A stretch of 18,201 nt of DNA, from NCBI GenBank assembly GCA_004554555.1, contig SFLN01000045.1:1-18201 (forward strand). The letters run 5' to 3'. This DNA is from [Eubacterium] saphenum. GTDB taxonomy: Bacteria > Bacillota > Clostridia > Oscillospirales > Ruminococcaceae. Of this stretch, positions 1-8,666 are shown one piece after another. The notes under the pieces were generated by a model. It made no database searches and was not told the DNA's origin. It saw only the letters and a program-made list of their open reading frames with translations. Each line of letters begins with the position of its first letter. The first letter of the stretch is position 1. The translations under genes were made by a program, and so were the position numbers.

Positions 1-41
1 TAGATTTTTTATGAAAATTTTCCGAAACCCAAGTTTCCCCC

Positions 42-70
42 TTGACAAAACGGCGGTTTTCTATTATAAT
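42..70 (+). promoter_or_regulatory. Sigma-A promoter of the pyr operon
   Basis: A consensus -35 box TTGACA (42-47) and a consensus -10 box TATAAT (65-70) are separated by 17 bases, the ideal spacing for the housekeeping sigma factor. Transcription should start near 77, giving an untranslated leader of about 160 nt before pyrR. Such a strong promoter fits an operon whose output is set by attenuation rather than by initiation. Confidence 0.9.
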
Positions 71-89
71 GTATAGAGATACGAAATCA

Positions 90-210
90 GCGGCTTTTAA
101 GTCGGTGCGGCGACGCCGACAAGGTTTGGATTTTGTGATAATTCCGCGCAGATTTCTGCGTTTGGAGAGTAAATCGAGCCTTTAATGCCGCGTTTATACG
201 CGGTTTTTTT
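90..210 (+). promoter_or_regulatory. pyr operon attenuator leader (probably PyrR-responsive)
   Basis: The leader can fold in two exclusive ways. Bases 90-101 (GCGGCTTTTAAG) can pair with 180-191 (CTTTAATGCCGC): 10 Watson-Crick pairs in 12, with two U-U mismatches. This helix takes up the 5' arm of the terminator at 188-210, so it would act as an antiterminator. Alternatively, 101-107 pairs with 114-120 to form a 7-bp stem with a six-base loop CGGCGA. This is extended below by U-rich 95-98 against AAGG 121-124, with AA as a bulge. That hairpin competes with the antiterminator and would release the terminator. A second hairpin, CGCAGA/TCTGCG, lies at 147-160. The logic matches Bacillus PyrR attenuation, where PyrR plus UMP/UTP stabilises an anti-antiterminator hairpin, and pyrR is the first gene. 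The classical GAGAGG loop of Bacillus sites is absent, so PyrR binding here is inferred. Confidence 0.65.
188..210 (+). terminator. Leader intrinsic terminator before pyrR
   Basis: A 6-bp stem CCGCGT (188-193)/ACGCGG (198-203) with loop TTAT is followed directly by seven T residues (204-210). It lies between the operon promoter and the pyrR ribosome binding site, the position of an attenuator terminator rather than the end of an upstream gene. Confidence 0.85.
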
Positions 211-236
211 GTGGAAAAATTTGGGAGGAGTGTACT

Positions 237-794
237 GTGGAGGAGCTTGCGGTTAAAGCGGAAATTCTCGATGAAAACGCCGTTTCGCGTGCGATAACAC
301 GGATTTCCTTTGAGATAATCGAGCGCAGCAAGGGCGCGGATAATCTGTGTTTAATCGGGATTTATTCGCGGGGCGCGGTGCTGGCGAAGAGGATTGCAGC
401 GAAAATTGCCGAAAACGAGGGCAGGGAAATCCCCACGGGACTGCTTGACATAACGCCGTTTCGCGATGACGACCGCCGTCACGGTGCGGACGACGCGAGT
501 AAGATTGATTTTGATATAACGGGAAAGCACGTTGTGATAATCGATGACGTGATTTTCACGGGACGCTCGGCGAGAGCGGCAATGGACGCGCTTGTGTCAC
601 GCGGCAGACCGAAGGTAATTCAGCTTGCGGTGCTGATTGACAGAGGTCACCGCGAGCTGCCGATAAGAGCCGATTATATCGGGAAAAACTTGCCGACTTC
701 TCATAGCGAGAAGGTTCGGGTTATGGTCAAGGAGATTGACGGAGCGGACAAGGTTGTAATATGCGAGGCTGCCGAGAACGGCGCTTCGGGTTGA
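237..794 (+). CDS. pyrR: PyrR bifunctional pyr operon regulator / uracil phosphoribosyltransferase
   Basis: PyrR is a cytosolic RNA-binding attenuation protein that senses UMP/UTP and often has weak uracil phosphoribosyltransferase activity. The 185-residue product has the usual family length. It shows the PRPP-binding motif VVIIDDVIFTGRS at about 99-111. It also has the family signatures ITRISFEIIER near 20-30, the SRG segment at 44-46, DITPFRDD at 71-78, and a conserved region ending in RGHRELPIRADYIGKN. The start is a GTG at 237, with GGAGGAG at 224-230 six bases upstream. It is the first gene after an attenuator leader, so it probably regulates its own operon. Assignment is firm from motif order and position; uracil phosphoribosyltransferase activity is a family property, not shown here. 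Confidence 0.96.
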   Translation: MEELAVKAEILDENAVSRAITRISFEIIERSKGADNLCLIGIYSRGAVLAKRIAAKIAENEGREIPTGLLDITPFRDDDRRHGADDASKIDFDITGKHVVIIDDVIFTGRSARAAMDALVSRGRPKVIQLAVLIDRGHRELPIRADYIGKNLPTSHSEKVRVMVKEIDGADKVVICEAAENGASG

Positions 795-808
795 AGATAG
801 GAGAAGAT

Positions 809-2080
809 ATGAGGCTTTTGCTGAAAAACGGATATGTTGTGGACAGCGCGAACGGGTTTGAGGGAACGGCGGACATTCTCGCCGAGGACGGCGTTATCGT
901 AAAATGCGCGCCGAAAATCGCGGAAAACGCGGACGAGGTTATCGACTGCGAGGGGCTTGCGGTTATCCCGGGAATTTGCGATATGCACGTTCACCTGCGC
1001 GACCCCGGTCAAACTCACAAGGAGGACATCATCACGGGCGGAGACGCTGCCGTGGCAGGAGGAGTTACCGCGGTTGCTTGTATGCCGAACACAACTCCCG
1101 TTGTGGACAATGCCGAAACCGTGAAATATATTCTTGATAAAGCCAAGCAGTCAAAGGTCAAGGTTTACCCCGTCGGCTGCATAACCAAGGGGCTGAAAGG
1201 CGATGAGCTCTGCGATTTCGAGGAGCTGAGGAAAGCGGGCTGCGTGGCGGTATCCGATGACGGAAAGCCCGTGAAGAACGCGAAAATTATGGCGCAGGCT
1301 CTTGTCAAGGCGCACTACGCGGGACTTAAGGTTATCTCGCACTGCGAGGACCAGGACGTTGTCGCGGGCGGAATTATCAACAGCGGTGCGGTTTCAAAGG
1401 AGCTCGGCGTAAAGGGAATGCACCGCATTTCCGAGGATATTTCAACGGCGCGGGAAATCGTGCTTGCGGGGGATTTGGAGATGCCCATTCACATCGCGCA
1501 CGTTTCCACGGCGACGAGTATGCTGCTTTTGAGAGTTGCGGCGCGGTACGGGGTTATGGTGACCTCGGAAACCTGCCCGCACTATTTCACGCTCACCGAT
1601 GAAAAATTGCGTGCGCGTGACGCGGATTACCGAATGAACCCGCCGCTTCGCACGGCAGAAGATGTTGAGGCGATAACCGAGGGCGTCTGCGACGGCACGA
1701 TTGACTGCATAGTAACCGACCACGCGCCTCATTCCGCCGAGGAAAAAGCAGATTTTGAGAAAGCACCGAATGGTGTTGTCGGGCTGGAGACCTCGCTTGC
1801 GGTGACGCTCACGCAGCTTTATCACACCGGCAAGCTTTCGCTCTCTAAGATAGTGAGAATGATGTGCGTGAACCCGCGCAAAATCCTCAACATCGCGGGC
1901 GGCAATTTCAGCGAGGGCGAGCCTGCCGATATCGCGATTGTCGATTTGAACGAGGAGTGGACGGTTGACCCCGCGAAGCTCCACGGCAAATCCAAGAACA
2001 CCTGCTTCAAGGGTATGACGCTCAAAGGCAGAGTTAAAAAGACCATTGTAGACGGAAAAATCGTCTATGAAGATAAGTAA
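809..2080 (+). CDS. pyrC: Dihydroorotase
   Basis: This zinc amidohydrolase cyclises N-carbamoyl-aspartate to dihydroorotate, step 3 of UMP synthesis. The start chosen is ATG 809, preceded by AGGAG at 799-803. An in-frame ATG at 761 inside pyrR adds an unconserved extension and lacks a ribosome binding site. The product is 423 residues, normal for the type I (Bacillus-like) enzyme. Visible motifs include the metal-binding HVHLRDPG with H60 and H62, SHCED and HIAHVST further on with the other metal histidines, and TDHAPHS with the catalytic Asp near residue 300. The gene starts 14 bases after the pyrR stop. In many bacteria this enzyme partners aspartate transcarbamoylase, but pyrB is not in this window. 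Confidence 0.96.
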   Translation: MRLLLKNGYVVDSANGFEGTADILAEDGVIVKCAPKIAENADEVIDCEGLAVIPGICDMHVHLRDPGQTHKEDIITGGDAAVAGGVTAVACMPNTTPVVDNAETVKYILDKAKQSKVKVYPVGCITKGLKGDELCDFEELRKAGCVAVSDDGKPVKNAKIMAQALVKAHYAGLKVISHCEDQDVVAGGIINSGAVSKELGVKGMHRISEDISTAREIVLAGDLEMPIHIAHVSTATSMLLLRVAARYGVMVTSETCPHYFTLTDEKLRARDADYRMNPPLRTAEDVEAITEGVCDGTIDCIVTDHAPHSAEEKADFEKAPNGVVGLETSLAVTLTQLYHTGKLSLSKIVRMMCVNPRKILNIAGGNFSEGEPADIAIVDLNEEWTVDPAKLHGKSKNTCFKGMTLKGRVKKTIVDGKIVYEDK

Positions 2081-2092
2081 GGAGAAGAAAAT

Positions 2093-3028
2093 ATGTCACT
2101 TGACCGATTAATCGAGAAAATCGAACAGATGCAAAACCCCACCGTTGCGGGACTTGACCCGAAGCTGGATTACGTCCCCGAGTACATCAGAAAGCGCTGC
2201 TTTGAGAAGTACGGCGAAACGCTCAAAGGCGCTGCAAAGGCGCTGCTTGAGTTCAACAAAGGGCTGATTGACGCGCTTTATGACATCGTTCCCGCGGTGA
2301 AGCCGCAGGCAGCTTATTACGAAATGTACGGCGCGGCGGGTGTGAAAACGCTCTACAAAACGCAGGAATACGCGCGTTCAAAGGGAATGTACGTCATCAC
2401 GGACGGCAAGCGCAACGACATCGGCACGACAATGGAAGCGTATGCGGCGGCGCACCTCGGAAAAGTTAAGGTTGGAAGCACCGAGATTGAGCCGTTTTTG
2501 GGCGACGCGCTCACGGTGAACGGTTATCTCGGAAGTGACGGAATAAAGCCGCTTTTGAAGATTTGCTCGGAGAACGACAAGGGAATTTTCGTTCTCGTCA
2601 AGACGTCAAATCCCTCAAGCGGCGAACTTCAGGACAGGCTGATTGACGGCGAGCCCGTTTATGAGGTTATGGGAAAAATGTGCGAAAAGTGGGGCGAGGA
2701 GCTTCCCGGAGTGTACGGTTACAGCGGCGTGGGAGCGGTTGTCGGCGCTACATATCCCGAGCAGATAAAGACGCTGCGCGCGCTTTTGCCGAAAACGTTT
2801 TTCCTTATCCCCGGCTACGGCGCGCAGGGCGCAACTGCCGCTGATATCGCGGGTGCGTTCGACAAGAACGGCTTGGGCGGCATCGTAAACAGCTCGAGAG
2901 GAATTATGTGCGCTTATCAGAAACAGAGATGCAGCGAGCACGAGTTCGCTGAGGCAGCGCGCAGAGAAGCAATTCGTATGCGCGATGAGATTATGGCGCA
3001 GGTTGGAAAAATCGTTGTAAACGGTTAA
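2093..3028 (+). CDS. pyrF: Orotidine 5'-phosphate decarboxylase (PyrF subfamily 2)
   Basis: It decarboxylates OMP to UMP, the last step of the pathway, in the cytosol. The 311-residue length and the sequence around DGKRNDIGTT (104-113) match the longer subfamily 2 enzymes rather than the roughly 240-residue Bacillus type. D104, K106 and D109 are the Asp-Lys-Asp catalytic array. The phosphate-binding end is visible as PGYGAQGATAADI followed by NSSRGI. AAGGAG at 2079-2084 lies 8 bases upstream of ATG 2093. The gene sits 12 bases after pyrC. Its place near the front of the operon, next to pyrC and before carA, differs from the Bacillus order, where pyrF is near the end. Confidence 0.95.
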   Translation: MSLDRLIEKIEQMQNPTVAGLDPKLDYVPEYIRKRCFEKYGETLKGAAKALLEFNKGLIDALYDIVPAVKPQAAYYEMYGAAGVKTLYKTQEYARSKGMYVITDGKRNDIGTTMEAYAAAHLGKVKVGSTEIEPFLGDALTVNGYLGSDGIKPLLKICSENDKGIFVLVKTSNPSSGELQDRLIDGEPVYEVMGKMCEKWGEELPGVYGYSGVGAVVGATYPEQIKTLRALLPKTFFLIPGYGAQGATAADIAGAFDKNGLGGIVNSSRGIMCAYQKQRCSEHEFAEAARREAIRMRDEIMAQVGKIVVNG

Positions 3029-3039
3029 GGAGCAAAAAA

Positions 3040-4131
3040 ATGATTTTTGAGAACAAAAAGAAAGCGAGCTTGGTTTTGGCGGACGGAACGGTTTTCGAGG
3101 GAAAATCGTTCGGCGCCGAGGGTAAGGTTCTGGGAGAAATCGTGTTCACAACGGCGATGACAGGTTATCAGGAAACGCTCACCGACCCGTCCTACTGCGG
3201 GCAGATTATCACGCAGACCTTCCCGCTTATCGGAAACTACGGCGTGAACAAAATCGACCCCGAGAGCAACGGGAGCGTGGTTTCGGGATACATTGTCCGC
3301 GAGTACTGCGATTTCCCGTCAAATTTCCGCTGCGAGGGCAACTTGAACGACTATATAAAATCGCACGGAATTGTCGGGATTTACGATATCGACACGCGAA
3401 AGCTGACGAGAATTATCCGCGAATTCGGCGTTATGAACGGCGCGATTGTCTGCGGAGATTTTGACAAGGACGCGCTCCTCGAGGAAATCAGAAACTACAA
3501 GGAAGAGCCGCCCGTGCCGAAGGTAAGCGTTAAGGAGAAGCAGACCTTCCCTGCGGAAAACGCGAAGTTCAATGTTGTTTTGATTGACTACGGCTACAAG
3601 TTCAACATCAGACGCGAGCTGATAAAGCGCGGCTGCAACGTCACGGTTGTACCGCACGACACCTCTGCTGAGGAAATCAAGGCTCTCAATCCCGACGGAA
3701 TTATGCTCTCGAACGGCCCCGGCGACCCGCAGCAAAATTCCGTTTCGATAAACACGCTCCGCGAGCTTATTCCCGCGCAGATTCCGACATTCGGGATTTG
3801 CCTCGGACACCAGCTTCTGGCACTTGCAAACGGCGCTTCTACAACGAAGATGAAGTACGGTCACCGCGGCGGAAATCAGCCCGTCAAGGATTTGGCGATT
3901 GACCGCACGTTTATCACGTCGCAAAATCACGGCTACGCAGTTGTTGGCGAAACGCTCCCCGAAAACACGGGCGAAATCAGCCACATAAACAACAACGACG
4001 GCACCTGCGAGGGTATCCGCTATAAAAATGCGCCTGCCTTCACGGTTCAGTTCCACCCCGAAGCGTGCGGCGGCCCGCACGACACATCGTATTTGTTCGA
4101 TGAGTTTATTCAGCTGATGGAGGGTAAATAA
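3040..4131 (+). CDS. carA: Carbamoyl phosphate synthase, glutaminase (small) subunit
   Basis: CarA hydrolyses glutamine and channels ammonia to CarB for carbamoyl phosphate synthesis. The protein has 363 residues, the usual size. The N-terminal half carries the CPSase small-chain signature (FTTAMTGYQETLTDPSY, about 36-52, and GIYDIDTRKLTR). The C-terminal class I amidotransferase domain has the nucleophile elbow FGICLGHQ with C254, and the His-Glu pair H339/E341 in QFHPEA. The ring of catalytic residues is therefore complete, in contrast to the GatD-like protein later in the operon. AAGGAG at 3027-3032 overlaps the pyrF stop, and ATG 3040 follows at 7 bases. With no separate arginine gene cluster visible, this pair probably supplies pyrimidines, but a role in arginine synthesis cannot be excluded. 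Confidence 0.97.
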   Translation: MIFENKKKASLVLADGTVFEGKSFGAEGKVLGEIVFTTAMTGYQETLTDPSYCGQIITQTFPLIGNYGVNKIDPESNGSVVSGYIVREYCDFPSNFRCEGNLNDYIKSHGIVGIYDIDTRKLTRIIREFGVMNGAIVCGDFDKDALLEEIRNYKEEPPVPKVSVKEKQTFPAENAKFNVVLIDYGYKFNIRRELIKRGCNVTVVPHDTSAEEIKALNPDGIMLSNGPGDPQQNSVSINTLRELIPAQIPTFGICLGHQLLALANGASTTKMKYGHRGGNQPVKDLAIDRTFITSQNHGYAVVGETLPENTGEISHINNNDGTCEGIRYKNAPAFTVQFHPEACGGPHDTSYLFDEFIQLMEGK

Positions 4132-4132
4132 T

Positions 4133-7100
4133 ATGCCGTTGAGAAGTGATATAAAAAAGGTTTTGGTAATCGGCTCGGGACCTATCGTTATCGGACAGGC
4201 AGCCGAATTTGACTATGCGGGAACGCAGGCTTGCCGCGCGCTCAAAGCGGAGGGGCTGGAGGTTGTTCTGATAAACTCGAACCCCGCGACCATTATGACC
4301 GACAAGCACATGGCGGACAAAATCTACATCGAGCCGCTCACGCTTGACGTGGTTAAGCGCGTAATCGAGATTGAAAAGCCCGACAGCGTTGTTTCAAACC
4401 TCGGCGGACAGACCGCGCTTACGTTGTCGATGCAGCTTGCCGAGAGCGGATTTCTTGCCGAGCACGGCGTAAAGCTGCTCGGTTCAAATCCCGAAACAAT
4501 CCACAAAGCCGAGGACAGACAGGCATTCAAGGACACGATGGAGGCAATCGGACAGCCCTGTATTCCGTCAAAGGTTGTGGAAAATCTCGAGGACGCAATG
4601 GCGTTCGCGGAGGAAATCGGTTATCCTGTAATCGTTCGTCCCGCGTTTACTCTGGGCGGCACGGGGGGCGGTATCGCGGAAACTCGCGAGGAGCTTCACG
4701 AAATCGCGACAAACGGTCTGCGCCTTTCTCCGATAACGCAGATTTTGGTTGAGAAGTGCATTTCGGGCTGGAAGGAAATCGAGTTTGAGGTTATCCGCGA
4801 CAGCAAAAACAACGTCATCACGGTCTGCTCGATGGAGAACTTTGACCCTGTCGGCGTGCACACGGGCGACTCGATTGTCGTTGCGCCCGCGGTAACGCTT
4901 GCCGATAAGGAATATCAGATGCTCCGTACAGCGGCGCTCGACATTATACAGGCGCTTAAAGTCGAGGGCGGCTGCAACTGCCAGTTCGCTCTGAAGCCCG
5001 ACAGCTTTGAGTACGCGGTTATCGAGGTAAACCCGCGTGTTTCGCGTTCATCGGCGCTCGCTTCAAAGGCAACCGGCTACCCGATAGCAAAGGTTGCGGC
5101 GAGAATTGCCGTCGGCTACACGCTCGATGAAATCGTAAATCAAGTCACAGGAAAAACCTACGCTGCTTTCGAGCCGGCGCTGGATTATCTCGTTGTTAAA
5201 TTCCCGAAGTGGCCGTTCGATAAATTCGTTTACGCGAAGAAAACGCTCGGCACTCAGATGAAAGCGACGGGCGAAATTATGGCGATTGCGCCGTCGTTTG
5301 AAGCGGGAATGATGAAAGCGGTGCGCTCGATTGAGCTTGGAATGGACACGCTCACAAAGCGCGAGTTCACGGAGCTTAGCGATGAAGAGGTTGAGAAGAA
5401 GCTCTTTGACGTGGACGTTGACAGAGCGTTCTGCGTTTTCGAGGCACTCAAGCGCGGAATTTCCATCGACAGAATTCACGAAATCACCAAGATTGACAAG
5501 TGGTTTATCGCGAAGCTCAACAATCTTGTCGAGCTTGAAAAGTGGCTTGCCGAGGGCGAGCTCACGGTTGAGAAATACGAAACCGCGAAGAAATACTGCT
5601 ACCTTGACAGCACGATTGAGCGCATTTCGGGACAGAAATGCCCCGCGAAAAAGCTCGCGGTTTACAAGATGGTTGACACCTGCGCGGCGGAATTTTCTGC
5701 GGAAACGCCTTATTTCTACAACGATTTTGACGACGAGAACGAGGCTGCCGAGTTCATTGAGCAGCACCCGTCCGACAAGAAAAAGGTTATCGTTTTCGGC
5801 TCAGGTCCTATCAGAATTGGACAGGGAATTGAGTTCGACTATTGCTCGGTTCACTGCGTCTGGACATTGAAGGAAGAGGGCTGCGAGGCGATTATCTGCA
5901 ACAACAACCCCGAAACCGTTTCCACGGACTTTGACACGGGCACGCGCCTTTACTTCGACCCGCTCACGAAAGAGGACGTAGAAGCGCTTGTGGCAACCGA
6001 GAAGCCGTACGGCTGCGTGGTTCAGTTTGGCGGACAGACCGCGATTAAGCTCACGAAATACCTCACGGAAATGGGCGTTCGAATTCTTGGAACGCAGGCT
6101 GCCGATATTGACGCGGCGGAGGACAGAGAGCTGTTTGACGAGCTGCTTGAAAAGTGCAACATTCCTCGTCCGAAGGGCGAAACCGTTTTCACCGAGGAAG
6201 AAGCGCTCAAGGCGGCAAACGAGCTCGGTTATCCCGTTTTGCTTCGCCCAAGTTACGTTCTCGGCGGTCAGAATATGATTATCGCGCACGGCGACTCCGA
6301 TGTTTCGGAGTATATGAAGATAATCACTTCCCACGAGCTGGAAAATCCCGTTCTTATCGACAAGTATATGATGGGAACTGAGGTCGAGGTTGACGCGATT
6401 TGTGACGGCGAGGATTTTGTTATCCCCGGCATTATGGAGCACGTTGAGCGCGCGGGAATTCACTCGGGTGACTCGATTTCGATTTATCCGTGCCAGAACC
6501 TCTCGGCGCACATCAAAAAGGTTATCGTGGATTACACGGAAAAGCTCGCGAAAGCGCTCCACGTCATCGGTCTTGTAAACATTCAGTACGTTGTGTACAA
6601 CCACGAGGTCTATGTCATTGAGGTGAACCCGCGTTCATCGAGAACAGTTCCGTATATCAGCAAGGTTACGGGCGTACCGATGGTTGATTTGGCGACAAAA
6701 ATTATTCTCGGCAAAAAGCTCAAGGATATGGGCTACAAGAGCGGACTTTACCGCGAAGCCGATTATATCGCGGTTAAGGTGCCCGTGTTCAGCTTTGAGA
6801 AGCTCCACGATGTTGACAACCAGCTCGGTCCCGAGATGAAGTCAACGGGCGAGTGCCTCGGCATTGCGAGAACGTTCGGCGACGCGCTCTACAAGGGACT
6901 TATCGCGGCGGGCTACAAGTTCACTCACCCAGCGGACGGTCCGAACCCGAACTCCAAGGACGGAAGCTACGGTGTGCTGATTTCCGTTCGCGACAGCGAC
7001 AAAAACGAGATTATCGAGGTTGCTTCACGTTTCGAGGAGCTTGGCTTCAAGATTTACGCGACAGGCGGCACGGCGTCCATTCTGAACAGAAATATGATTG

Positions 7101-7363
7101 CCGCGAACCACGTTTACCGTATCCACGAGGAGCAGGAGCCGAACGTTATCACGCTTCTCGAAAGCGGCGAGATAAACTATGTTATCTCGACCTCCGAAAC
7201 GGGCAGAAAGCCGTCGCTGGACAGCGTTCGTATGAGAAGAAAAGCGGTTGAGCGCTCGATTGTGTGCCTGACTGCGATTGACACGGCGAACGCGCTGCTC
7301 GATTGCCTTGAAGCAAAACGCAGCATCTCGGATATCGAGCTTGTTGATATAACAAAGATATGA
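4133..7363 (+). CDS. carB: Carbamoyl phosphate synthase, large subunit
   Basis: CarB makes carbamoyl phosphate from bicarbonate, ammonia from CarA, and two ATP. At 1076 residues it is full length (the E. coli enzyme is close to this). The internal duplication is clear: the first synthetase half starts with VLVIGSGPIVIGQAAEFDYAG (from about 10) and has the ATP-grasp segment RPAFTLGGTGGG near 169. The second half starts with VIVFGSGPIRIGQGIEFDY near 551 and has RPSYVLGGQ. A C-terminal MGS-like allosteric domain starts near 943 (GVLISVRDSDK, YATGGTA, STSETGRKPS). This domain binds UMP or other effectors in relatives, suggesting feedback control. ATG 4133 follows the carA stop by one base, with GGAGGG at 4119-4124, so translation of carA and carB is coupled. 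Confidence 0.98.
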   Translation: MPLRSDIKKVLVIGSGPIVIGQAAEFDYAGTQACRALKAEGLEVVLINSNPATIMTDKHMADKIYIEPLTLDVVKRVIEIEKPDSVVSNLGGQTALTLSMQLAESGFLAEHGVKLLGSNPETIHKAEDRQAFKDTMEAIGQPCIPSKVVENLEDAMAFAEEIGYPVIVRPAFTLGGTGGGIAETREELHEIATNGLRLSPITQILVEKCISGWKEIEFEVIRDSKNNVITVCSMENFDPVGVHTGDSIVVAPAVTLADKEYQMLRTAALDIIQALKVEGGCNCQFALKPDSFEYAVIEVNPRVSRSSALASKATGYPIAKVAARIAVGYTLDEIVNQVTGKTYAAFEPALDYLVVKFPKWPFDKFVYAKKTLGTQMKATGEIMAIAPSFEAGMMKAVRSIELGMDTLTKREFTELSDEEVEKKLFDVDVDRAFCVFEALKRGISIDRIHEITKIDKWFIAKLNNLVELEKWLAEGELTVEKYETAKKYCYLDSTIERISGQKCPAKKLAVYKMVDTCAAEFSAETPYFYNDFDDENEAAEFIEQHPSDKKKVIVFGSGPIRIGQGIEFDYCSVHCVWTLKEEGCEAIICNNNPETVSTDFDTGTRLYFDPLTKEDVEALVATEKPYGCVVQFGGQTAIKLTKYLTEMGVRILGTQAADIDAAEDRELFDELLEKCNIPRPKGETVFTEEEALKAANELGYPVLLRPSYVLGGQNMIIAHGDSDVSEYMKIITSHELENPVLIDKYMMGTEVEVDAICDGEDFVIPGIMEHVERAGIHSGDSISIYPCQNLSAHIKKVIVDYTEKLAKALHVIGLVNIQYVVYNHEVYVIEVNPRSSRTVPYISKVTGVPMVDLATKIILGKKLKDMGYKSGLYREADYIAVKVPVFSFEKLHDVDNQLGPEMKSTGECLGIARTFGDALYKGLIAAGYKFTHPADGPNPNSKDGSYGVLISVRDSDKNEIIEVASRFEELGFKIYATGGTASILNRNMIAANHVYRIHEEQEPNVITLLESGEINYVISTSETGRKPSLDSVRMRRKAVERSIVCLTAIDTANALLDCLEAKRSISDIELVDITKI

Positions 7364-7896
7364 AAATCGGCAAAATCACAGTCCGCCGCTCCTACAAACC
7401 GTCGCGGATAATCTGCGACGTTATATCGCTTGCGGGAGCGGCGGTTATCGTCTATATGACCGAGCGGTTTATAAACGGCACGCAGGGCTTGAGCGGTGAA
7501 AGAGCGGCGCTTGCGGCGATATTTCCCGTGCTTGCGCTGGGAGTTTTGGCGGCGTACGCGGTGCTCACTCTGAAAAGCCACGCGTTCAAAAGGTATAATA
7601 TTACCAAGAAAAACGCGCAGGATATTTACGATTGGTACGCTTTTTCGGTATCACTCATAAAACTGCCGCTGCTGTTGATAATATTTGAGAGTATGCTGAC
7701 ATTTCAAGAGATTTCGCTTGGGATTGCGGTTAATCTTCTGAATTTTCGGTTTATTCTCTATATTTTTCTGACTGCGATAATCATCAGACTGGCAATTCAC
7801 CGAGTTAAAACGCTGTCCCACGAGGAAAAAAGCACGGACGTTGTACACGTTCGCGCGGCAGTTGTTGACGAAAACGAGGAAAGGGAGAAGAAATGA
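7360..7896 (+). CDS. Unrecognised four-helix membrane protein within the pyr operon
   Basis: I do not recognise a family for this 178-residue protein. Hydrophobic segments lie at about 17-35, 49-71, 93-113 and 128-147. Positive charges cluster at the N terminus, in the loop at 72-85 (KSHAFKRYNITKK) and after helix 4, so both ends probably face the cytosol. The C terminus (about 148-178) is hydrophilic and strongly charged, ending ENEEREKK. Its ATG overlaps the carB stop as ATGA, and its own stop overlaps the pyrK start as ATGA. No convincing ribosome binding site precedes it, so translation probably depends on ribosomes finishing carB. Position suggests a link to pyrimidine synthesis or to the PyrDK dehydrogenase, for example membrane anchoring, but this is only inference from context. 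Confidence 0.8.
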   Translation: MKIGKITVRRSYKPSRIICDVISLAGAAVIVYMTERFINGTQGLSGERAALAAIFPVLALGVLAAYAVLTLKSHAFKRYNITKKNAQDIYDWYAFSVSLIKLPLLLIIFESMLTFQEISLGIAVNLLNFRFILYIFLTAIIIRLAIHRVKTLSHEEKSTDVVHVRAAVVDENEEREKK

Positions 7897-8666
7897 GCTT
7901 TTTTTGCGGAAAATACCCGATAATTGAACGAAAAACACTCGCAAAGGGAATTTATTCAATGGTGGCGGACGCGCCCGAGCTTGCCGATGAAGCGCAGCCG
8001 GGACAGTTTGCGAACATCGGCGTTGCGGGTTTCACCCTGCGCAGACCGATTTCAATCTGCGAGATTGACAAGGAAAACGGCACGCTGCGGTTTGTTTTCG
8101 AGGTTCGCGGCAAGGGCACGGCGGAGCTTTCGCGCTATGTCGAGGGCGAGAGCCTTGACATTCTCGGACCGCTGGGCAACGGTTTCCGTATACCCGAGGG
8201 CAAGAAAATCATCGTTGTCGGCGGCGGTATAGGTACTCCTCCGCTGCTTGAAATCGCCCGCAGAACAACTTCGCTTTGCACGGCGATTTTGGGCTTCCGC
8301 GATTACTCGAGAATTATCCTCAAGGACGAATTTGAGGAATTTTGCTCAAAGACGGTGATTTGCACCGATGACGGCAGCGTCGGCGTTCACGGAGTTGTGA
8401 CAACACCGCTTGCCGAGGAGCTTAAAACGGGCGAATACGCTCTTGTTTGCGCGTGCGGTCCCGAGCCTATGCTCAAAGCGGTAATCAAGACCTGCGAGGA
8501 TCAAGGCGTTCCCTGTCAGGTTTCGCTTGAACAGCGAATGGGCTGCGGAGTGGGCGCGTGCGTTGTGTGCTCGTGTATGACCGTGAGAAACGGGCAGGAG
8601 TTCTATTCGAGAGTCTGCAAGGACGGTCCTGTTTTCAATGCCGAGGAGGTGAAGTTCGGTGGTTGA
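7893..8666 (+). CDS. pyrK: Dihydroorotate dehydrogenase B, electron transfer subunit
   Basis: PyrK carries FAD and a [2Fe-2S] cluster and passes electrons from the PyrD subunit to NAD+. The 257-residue protein has the ferredoxin reductase-like layout. RRPISIC (50-56) is the FAD-binding motif, VVGGGIGTPPLLE (108-120) is the nucleotide-binding turn, and the C-terminal cluster ligands are C218, C223, C226 and C242 in the MGCGVGACVVC region. An extra Cys (C228) lies beside the third ligand. ATG 7893 overlaps the preceding stop, with GGGAG at 7883-7887. It overlaps pyrD by 8 bases, as expected for subunits made in equal amounts. A complete cluster motif and the neighbour pyrD make the call firm. 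Confidence 0.96.
   Translation: MSFFCGKYPIIERKTLAKGIYSMVADAPELADEAQPGQFANIGVAGFTLRRPISICEIDKENGTLRFVFEVRGKGTAELSRYVEGESLDILGPLGNGFRIPEGKKIIVVGGGIGTPPLLEIARRTTSLCTAILGFRDYSRIILKDEFEEFCSKTVICTDDGSVGVHGVVTTPLAEELKTGEYALVCACGPEPMLKAVIKTCEDQGVPCQVSLEQRMGCGVGACVVCSCMTVRNGQEFYSRVCKDGPVFNAEEVKFGG

Noticed and set aside
761..808. Upstream ATG extending pyrC by 16 residues
   Set aside because: It lies inside pyrR with no ribosome binding site, while ATG 809 has AGGAG at proper spacing and gives a normal dihydroorotase N terminus.
3319..4080. Long open frame antisense to carA, and similar long antisense frames at 5063-5767 and 5801-6604 under carB
   Set aside because: They mirror strongly conserved coding sequence, their products are Arg/Asn/Val-rich without recognisable motifs, and none has a ribosome binding site. 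They follow from the codon bias of the sense genes.
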